From Streptomyces sp. 15-116A (lineage in GTDB: Bacteria > Actinomycetota > Actinomycetes > Streptomycetales > Streptomycetaceae): 64,000 bases of DNA. Below, piece by piece: positions 59,577 to 64,000 of this stretch. The notes below the pieces were generated by a model. It made no database searches. It had not been told where the DNA came from and worked only from the letters and a program-made list of their open reading frames with translations. The position numbers and the translations under genes were made by a program. How positions within the stretch are numbered: position 1 is the stretch's first letter; every line of letters begins with the position of its first letter. The stretch spans positions 21,963 through 85,962 of the forward strand of contig NZ_JAOCQE010000003.1 of assembly GCF_025290915.1 (NCBI RefSeq), read 5' to 3'.

Positions 59577-61493
59577 GTGTCCCCTGCGTATTCCTCCGCC
59601 ACCGGTGACGAGTACGGCGCCCCCGTGCTGGTCGAACCCGAGCTCCGGCGGCTGGACGGCGCCGTGCGGGAAGCCGCCGTACCGCCGCTGGCCAGGCCGG
59701 TGCGGCACGGCTCGCTCGCCGACCTGCCCTTCGACAACGCGCACGCCGCCCCGCACTCCGTGGTCCTCAGCCGCAGGACGGCAGGTGGCGGCTGGGCCGA
59801 TGTGACGGCCGCGGAGTTCGCCGAGCAGGTGCAGTCGGTCGCCAAGGGACTCATCGCCGAGGGGCTGATGCCGGGCGACCGGATCGCCGTCATGGCCCGC
59901 ACGATCTACGAGTGGACCCTGATCGACTTCGCCGCGTGGGCGGCCGGACTGGTCACCGTCCCCATCTACCCGACCTCCTCCGTCTACCAGGCCTGCTGGA
60001 TCCTGCACGACTCCGGCGCGGTCGCCCTGATCACGGAGACCGCGGGGCAGGCCGCCGCCCTCGGCCCCGAGCTGGGGCGGCTGCCCGACCTCAGACATGT
60101 GTGGGTCGTGGAGAAGGAGCACGTCGAGCGGCTGGCGGAAGCGGGCGCGCCCGTCCCCGACGCGGAGGTGGAGGTACGCCGGGGCATGCTGGTCCCCGAC
60201 ACCCTCGCCACCCTGATCTACACCTCCGGCACCACCGGCCGCCCCAAGGGCTGCGCCCTCACCCACGGCAACTTCTTCGCCGAGGTCGACAACGCGATCG
60301 AGCTGCTCTACCCGATCTTCAAGGCACGGACGAGTGAAGAGGCCTCCGTCCTCCTCTTCCTGCCGATGTCCCACGTCTTCGGGCGGATGGTCGCCGTCGC
60401 CTGCGTACGGGCCCGGGTACGGCTCGGGCACGCGCCCAGCCTCAAGGCGGAGGACCTGCTGCCCGACCTGGCGAGCTTCCGGCCCACCTGTCTGCTGACC
60501 ATCCCCTACATGCTGGAGAAGGTCTTCAACAGCGCCCGCGCCAAGGCGGAGGCGGGCGGCCGGGCCGCCACCTTCGACCGCGCGGCGGCGGTGGCCCGAC
60601 GGTACGGCGAGGCCCTGGAGGCCAGGCAGACCGGCGCCGGGCCCGGACCCAGTCGCTCACTGAAGGCGGCCCGCGCGCTGTACGACCCGCTGGTCTACCG
60701 CCGGATCCGCAACGCCATGGGCGGCCGCGTCCGCTACGCCATCTGCGGCGGCTCCCCGCTCGGGCGCCGGCTCGCCGCGTTCTTCGCCGGCGCCGGCATC
60801 GAGGTCTTCGAGGGCTACGGCCTGACCGAGACGACCGGCGCGTCCACCGTCACGCCGCCGCTCAAGCCCAAGCTCGGCACGGTGGGCTGGCCCCTGCCCG
60901 GCACGCGGGTGCGCATCGCGGCCGACGGGGAGATCCTGCTCTCCGGCGAGCAGGTGCTGCGCGGCTACTGGGATCCGGCGGCCGGCGGTGTCGTCCCCGC
61001 CACCCGTGACGGCTGGCTCGCGACCGGCGACATCGGCGAGCTGGACGACGAGGGGTATCTGACCATCACCGGCCGCAAGAAGGAGATGCTGATCACGGCG
61101 GGCGGCAAGAGCGTCGCCCCGGCCCCGCTGGAGAACTGGCTGCGCTCCCACCCCCTGATCTCGCAGTGCATGCTCGTGGGCGACGGCCGCCCCTACGTCT
61201 CGGCGCTGATCACCCTCGACCCCGACGGCATCACGCACTGGCGCCGCATGAACGGCAAGCACCCCGTCCCACCGGAACTCCTCACCGACGACGAGGAGTT
61301 GCAGGCGATCCTGCAACGCGCCCTGGACGAGGCGAACAAGACGCTCTCCCGCCCGGAGTCCATCCGCCGCTTCATGATCCTGCCGGTGGACTTCACGGAG
61401 GAGGCGGGGCATCTGACGCCGTCGATGAAGCTGCGGCGGGATGTGATCCTGAAGGACTTCGCGGCGGAGGTGGAGGCGTTGTACGGGGGGTAG
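59577..61493 (+). CDS. Long-chain fatty-acyl-CoA synthetase (AMP-forming)
   Basis: A 638-aa ANL-superfamily ligase, start GTG 59577 with CAGGAG upstream. The ATP motif is LIYTSGTTGRPKGCALTHGN, A5 is GYGLTETTG, A7 is ATGDIG, and A8/A10 regions are ITGRKKEMLITAGGKSVAP and PSMKLRR. Together with the thiolase, reductase and hydratase upstream it supports a fatty-acid activation and oxidation locus. Confidence 0.94.
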   Translation: MSPAYSSATGDEYGAPVLVEPELRRLDGAVREAAVPPLARPVRHGSLADLPFDNAHAAPHSVVLSRRTAGGGWADVTAAEFAEQVQSVAKGLIAEGLMPGDRIAVMARTIYEWTLIDFAAWAAGLVTVPIYPTSSVYQACWILHDSGAVALITETAGQAAALGPELGRLPDLRHVWVVEKEHVERLAEAGAPVPDAEVEVRRGMLVPDTLATLIYTSGTTGRPKGCALTHGNFFAEVDNAIELLYPIFKARTSEEASVLLFLPMSHVFGRMVAVACVRARVRLGHAPSLKAEDLLPDLASFRPTCLLTIPYMLEKVFNSARAKAEAGGRAATFDRAAAVARRYGEALEARQTGAGPGPSRSLKAARALYDPLVYRRIRNAMGGRVRYAICGGSPLGRRLAAFFAGAGIEVFEGYGLTETTGASTVTPPLKPKLGTVGWPLPGTRVRIAADGEILLSGEQVLRGYWDPAAGGVVPATRDGWLATGDIGELDDEGYLTITGRKKEMLITAGGKSVAPAPLENWLRSHPLISQCMLVGDGRPYVSALITLDPDGITHWRRMNGKHPVPPELLTDDEELQAILQRALDEANKTLSRPESIRRFMILPVDFTEEAGHLTPSMKLRRDVILKDFAAEVEALYGG

Positions 61494-61502
61494 GGCGCCC
61501 GA

Positions 61503-62414
61503 TCAGGAGAGGGCCGTCGGGGCGTTGCGGCGGCAGCTGGTGACGACCGAGTCGGCGAAGGTGCGTGCCAAGGGGCTGAGGGCGTCCCAGCGGCGGACCG
61601 CCCAGCCCACCGACAGCGGGCGCAGGGCGCGGATCGGGACCAGGCGCAGAGGGCCCTGGTCGCCCGGTACGGAATGCCCCGGCAGCGCGGGCACCACCGC
61701 CCGGCCCAGCCCCAACTCGGCCAGCAGCAGCGCGGTGTCCCAGTCCGCGACGCTCGTGTCGAAGCTGAACCGGACCCCGGCCTCCGCGCAGGCGGCGTCC
61801 AGGTGGGCGGCGGACGTGGAGTTGGGCGGCAGCCGGATCAGGCGCAGGCCGCGCAGCTCACCCGGCTCGACGTGCGGGCGCGCGGCCAGCGGATCGTCCG
61901 CCCGCACCGCCAGCACCCACGGCAGGTCCAGCACCGGCCGCTGCTCGATGCCCCGCACGGGCCCGCCCAGGGTGATCCACGCGAGGTCGAGCCCGCTGTC
62001 GGCCAGCGCGTCGAAACAGCCCCGGCTGGAGCTCTCCGTACGGAACTCCAGACTGACGTCGGGATGACGCTGCCGGAAGGCGACCACCGCCTCCGACATG
62101 AAGTGCCGTACGGTCGTCGCGCCCGTGGCGACCCGCACGGAACCGCTCTCGCCGTCGGCCATCTCCCGCAGCCGGCGCAGGGCCAGATCGAGACCGCCGA
62201 TGCCCTCGGCGGCGGCGGCTTCCAGCAGCCGGCCGGCCTGTGTCGGTACGACCCCGCGCGGCTGCCGCTCCAGCAGGCTGACCCCGGTCTCCCGCTCCAG
62301 CCGCTTCACATGCTGGCTCACCGCCGACTGCGTACACGCCAGATCACGGGCCACCGCACTGAGGCTGCCGGCCCGGCACACGGCCACAAACACCCGTAGG
62401 TCGTCCAGGGTCAC
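61503..62414 (-). CDS. LysR-family transcriptional regulator
   Basis: A 303-aa LysR protein from GTG 62414 (VTLDDLRVFVAVCRAGSLSA). Helix-turn-helix: LSAVARDLACTQSAVSQHVK then RLERETGVSLLERQPRG. Substrate-binding domain follows (SVRVATGATTVRHFMSEAVV...). A 57-codon upstream extension is open but lacks conserved character. Convergent with the ligase gene. Target unknown. Confidence 0.9.
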   Translation of the reverse strand: MTLDDLRVFVAVCRAGSLSAVARDLACTQSAVSQHVKRLERETGVSLLERQPRGVVPTQAGRLLEAAAAEGIGGLDLALRRLREMADGESGSVRVATGATTVRHFMSEAVVAFRQRHPDVSLEFRTESSSRGCFDALADSGLDLAWITLGGPVRGIEQRPVLDLPWVLAVRADDPLAARPHVEPGELRGLRLIRLPPNSTSAAHLDAACAEAGVRFSFDTSVADWDTALLLAELGLGRAVVPALPGHSVPGDQGPLRLVPIRALRPLSVGWAVRRWDALSPLARTFADSVVTSCRRNAPTALS

Positions 62415-62585
62415 AACACTCAAGCTAACACTTGGGTGTTGAGCACAGAATCCAAGGATTGACTGTGCTCGCGGCATCGAGGACGATCTCCACAGGGCCC
62501 AGGGCGGCAACCCGCTCGCTCCCTCGCCGAGGTCCGGACCATGAGCGAGGGTGGCGGAGCGGGTGCCGACCCACCCCCCGTGCAC

Positions 62586-63251
62586 TCAGGCGGACTTGCG
62601 GACGATGAGGTACGCCTGCGGGGCCGACTCGCCGAGCCGCTCGTCCCGCGCACGCACCGAGTTCAGTACGAGCGTGAGCCCGGCCGCCTCCAGCAGCGCG
62701 GCCATCCGTTCCGGGCGGCGTCGCTGGAAGTCCAGGGTGACCGGGTGGCCGAAGGGACGCTCGAGCCGGAGGGGCTCGTCCCCGGCCTGGAAGGCGAGCA
62801 GGAGGTGTCCGCCCGGCTTGAGGACCCGGCGGAACTCCGTGAAGAGCGCCGGAAGTTCGTCCTCCGGGGTGTGGATCGTCGAGTACAGGGAGACCACGCC
62901 GTCAAGCGTTCCGTCCGGCAGGTCCAGCTCCCGCATGGAGCCCTGCTCGAAGCGCAGGCCCGGGTTCTCGCGCCGGGCGATGGCGAGCATGCTGTCCGAC
63001 AGGTCGAGGCCGAAGACGTCGAGACCGAGGGAGGCGAGCCGCGCCGTACCCCGCCCCGGCCCGCACCCGAGGTCGGCCACCCGTCCGCCCGCCCCGACGA
63101 GCTCCGCGAACCCGGCGATCAGCGCCCGGTCCAAGGGCCGGCCGTCGAGATCGTCCCGGAAGTGGGTGGCGTAGTCCTCGGCGATGGCGTCGTAGAAGGC
63201 GCGGGTGGTGTGGAGGTGGTGGGCGCTGGTGCCGGCCTGAGCATCGGTCAT
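62586..63251 (-). CDS. Class I SAM-dependent methyltransferase
   Basis: A 221-aa protein, start ATG 63251. SAM motif I is VADLGCGPGRGTARLASLG (about residues 58-76), motif II DLSDSMLAIARRE, post-motif FEQGSMRELDLPDGTLDGVV and motif III FRRVLKPGGHLLLAF. The group includes methyltransferases for small molecules. The substrate cannot be told. An open frame upstream to 63755 is repeat-derived and is not included. Confidence 0.9.
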   Translation of the reverse strand: MTDAQAGTSAHHLHTTRAFYDAIAEDYATHFRDDLDGRPLDRALIAGFAELVGAGGRVADLGCGPGRGTARLASLGLDVFGLDLSDSMLAIARRENPGLRFEQGSMRELDLPDGTLDGVVSLYSTIHTPEDELPALFTEFRRVLKPGGHLLLAFQAGDEPLRLERPFGHPVTLDFQRRRPERMAALLEAAGLTLVLNSVRARDERLGESAPQAYLIVRKSA

Positions 63252-63338
63252 GGGTGCGGAGGCTACCGGCAGGCACTGACACCCGGTTGTCGTGACGGTG
63301 ACGGCTCGTCCCTGGCCGGGGCAGGCGGGGGAGTGCCA

Positions 63339-63495
63339 CCGCCCGCTCCTCCCGGCCCCGGTCTGGAACGCCGCCCGCTCCTCCCGGCCCAGGTCATGGA
63401 ACGCCGCCCGCTCCTGCCGGCCGGTCAGGGAGCCCCGCTCCTCCCGGCCCCGGTCATGGACGGCCGCCCGCTCCCCCCCCGGCCGGTCAGGGAAC
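63339..63495. repeat. Degenerate tandem repeat, about 32 bp x 5
   Basis: Five units of the form CCGCCCGCTCCTCCCGGCCC followed by GGTCATGGAACG or GGTCAGGGA occur at about 63339, 63371, 63404, 63433 and 63463. They lie between the methyltransferase and azlD stop and slightly overlap the azlD 3' end. They contain no spacers and no gene. Confidence 0.75.
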
Positions 63496-63801
63496 CCCCG
63501 CCGCCCGCAGGATCGCCGCTGTCGCCGCGGCGCCCACGACGACCACCGCGAACGGCGCGCGGCGCCACGCCAGCACTCCTCCCACCAGGACCCCGGCCGG
63601 TCGCGCCCACCCGGCGAAGCCGCCGCCCTCGGTGAGGGCACCCGTCGCGAGGAGGGCCACCAGCAGGACCACCGCACCGGCGGACAGCAACTCCTGCACC
63701 CGAGCCGGCAGTTCCACCCGCCCGTGCAGCACGGGCCCGACCAGCCGGAAGGCATACGTCCCGACCGCCAACGCCAGAATGACGGCGACCGTCCCGCTCA
63801 C
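63487..63801 (-). CDS. azlD: AzlD-like branched-chain amino acid exporter subunit
   Basis: A 104-aa membrane protein with three to four helices (VAVILALAVGTYAFRLVGPV, LLSAGAVVLLVALLATGAL, ARPAGVLVGGVLAWRR, FAVVVVGAAATAAIL). This is the AzlD family, the small partner of AzlC in export of branched-chain amino acids. GTG 63801 has AGGAGG at good spacing. The partner azlC should lie just beyond the window edge. The region around the start is present in tandem copies upstream. Confidence 0.88.
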   Translation of the reverse strand: MSGTVAVILALAVGTYAFRLVGPVLHGRVELPARVQELLSAGAVVLLVALLATGALTEGGGFAGWARPAGVLVGGVLAWRRAPFAVVVVGAAATAAILRAAGVP

Positions 63802-63969
63802 GGGGATCGCCTCCTGCCGCAGTACTGCGCCGTGACCACCGTCGCTGTCCCGCTCACACCGATCGCCTCTCGCTGCCGTACTGCGCCGTGACCACCGTCG
63901 CCGTCCCGCTCACACCGATCGCCTCTCGCTGCCGTACTGCGCCGTGACCACCGTCGCCGTCCCCCTCAC
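63802..63969 (-). repeat. 56-bp tandem repeat of the azlD start region with coupled mini-frames
   Basis: Copies of GTGAGCGGGAC begin at 63801 (true azlD), 63857 and 63913, with a variant (GTGAGGGGGAC) at 63969, exactly 56 bases apart. Each of the two exact upstream copies opens a frame of 19 codons (beginning VSGTATVVTAQY) whose TGA overlaps the next GTG as GTGA. They look like serial duplication of the azlC/azlD junction. Whether the mini-frames are translated is unknown. Confidence 0.8.
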
Positions 63970-64000
63970 GCCGACCGCCCCCCACCGCCGCACCGTGCCG
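63966..64000 (-). CDS. Probable 3' end of azlC (partial)
   Basis: The frame ending TGA at 63968-63966 reads ARCGGGGRSA before the stop. Its GTGA overlap with the first repeat copy is what an azlC-azlD pair would show. Only about ten codons are visible, so the identity rests on position. Confidence 0.3.
   Translation of the reverse strand, partial: ARCGGGGRSA

Noticed and set aside
57932..59902. Long N-terminal extension of the FabG4-like protein to over 1000 aa
   Set aside because: The extra part is antisense to the thiolase gene and the promoter palindromes. ATG 57931 gives the normal family N-terminus and length.
63339..63990. CRISPR-like arrays
   Set aside because: The repeats are directly adjacent with no unique spacers, the units are degenerate or include the azlD start, and no cas gene is present.

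Overview
The window is high-GC actinobacterial DNA and almost certainly Streptomyces. The evidence is GTG/ATG starts with 1-4 base overlaps, XRE/DUF397 pairs, a TIGR04222 membrane protein, a CU044_5270-type sigma-factor partner, futalosine-pathway menaquinone genes and the conserved GC-rich intergenic inverted repeat at about 42.8 kb. No tRNA, rRNA, CRISPR array or intact insertion sequence was seen.

Layout. (1) 1-5.6 kb: an accessory locus. A fully overlapping minus-strand run encodes a GHKL ATPase, a MurA/EPSP-type enolpyruvyl transferase, a 5'-nucleotidase-type phosphoesterase and two tandem dCTP-deaminase-fold proteins. Divergent from it are an XRE regulator and an HFCD flavoprotein. Two of these genes carry single-base frameshifts in G/C runs. 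(2) 5.6-11.9 kb: remains of an integrative element. These are a relaxase-like C-terminus, a 5'-truncated tyrosine integrase, a 1262-aa unrecognised protein that I read as a candidate defence protein, and a second degenerate copy of the integrase 3' end. (3) 12-27.1 kb: core-like genes, including hemL, a histidine phosphatase, a lipoprotein deacetylase and system II cytochrome c maturation (TlpA, CcdA, ResB, CcsB). They continue with an ECF sigma factor and partner, a nucleoside deaminase, a CDP-alcohol phosphatidyltransferase, an esterase and an XRE/DUF397 pair. (4) 27.1-32.5 kb: a 5.4-kb segment bounded by a perfect 33-bp direct repeat that includes the DUF397 3' end. It holds a putative 33-aa precursor peptide, a P450, an MFS exporter, an Asp/Asn-hydroxylase-like protein, a 57-aa membrane peptide and a LuxR-type regulator. 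I read it as a mobile P450-modified peptide (RiPP-like) locus. (5) 32.5-46.2 kb: mostly core. It has a TIGR04222 protein, an Rpn-nuclease remnant, TetR, a Ser/Thr kinase with a lectin-like tail, the late menaquinone genes (UbiD-like, MqnP, UbiX, MqnE) with an Lrp regulator, a rhomboid protease, UdgX, GNAT and DUF4229. It ends with a DAACS symporter preceded by a Cys-containing leader peptide. (6) 46.3-55.1 kb: an unusual oxidoreductive/carbonyl-type cluster with SDR, VOC, MFS, a ferritin-like diiron protein, three separate DJ-1/PfpI proteins, a cupin, a HAD hydrolase and LysR. (7) 55.1-64 kb: a TetR regulator, a MaoC hydratase and long FabG divergent from a thiolase (same order as mycobacterial htdX-fabG4/fadA2), an acyl-CoA ligase, LysR, a methyltransferase, and azlD preceded by a tandem repeat of its own start region.

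Functional threads. hemL and the Ccs genes supply haem and attach it to c-type cytochromes. UbiX would provide the prenylated flavin used by the UbiD-like decarboxylase, while MqnP and MqnE act in the same menaquinone route. The RiPP-like segment has its own promoter, a palindrome at -35 and a strong hairpin between peptide and P450, the usual arrangement for making more precursor than enzyme.
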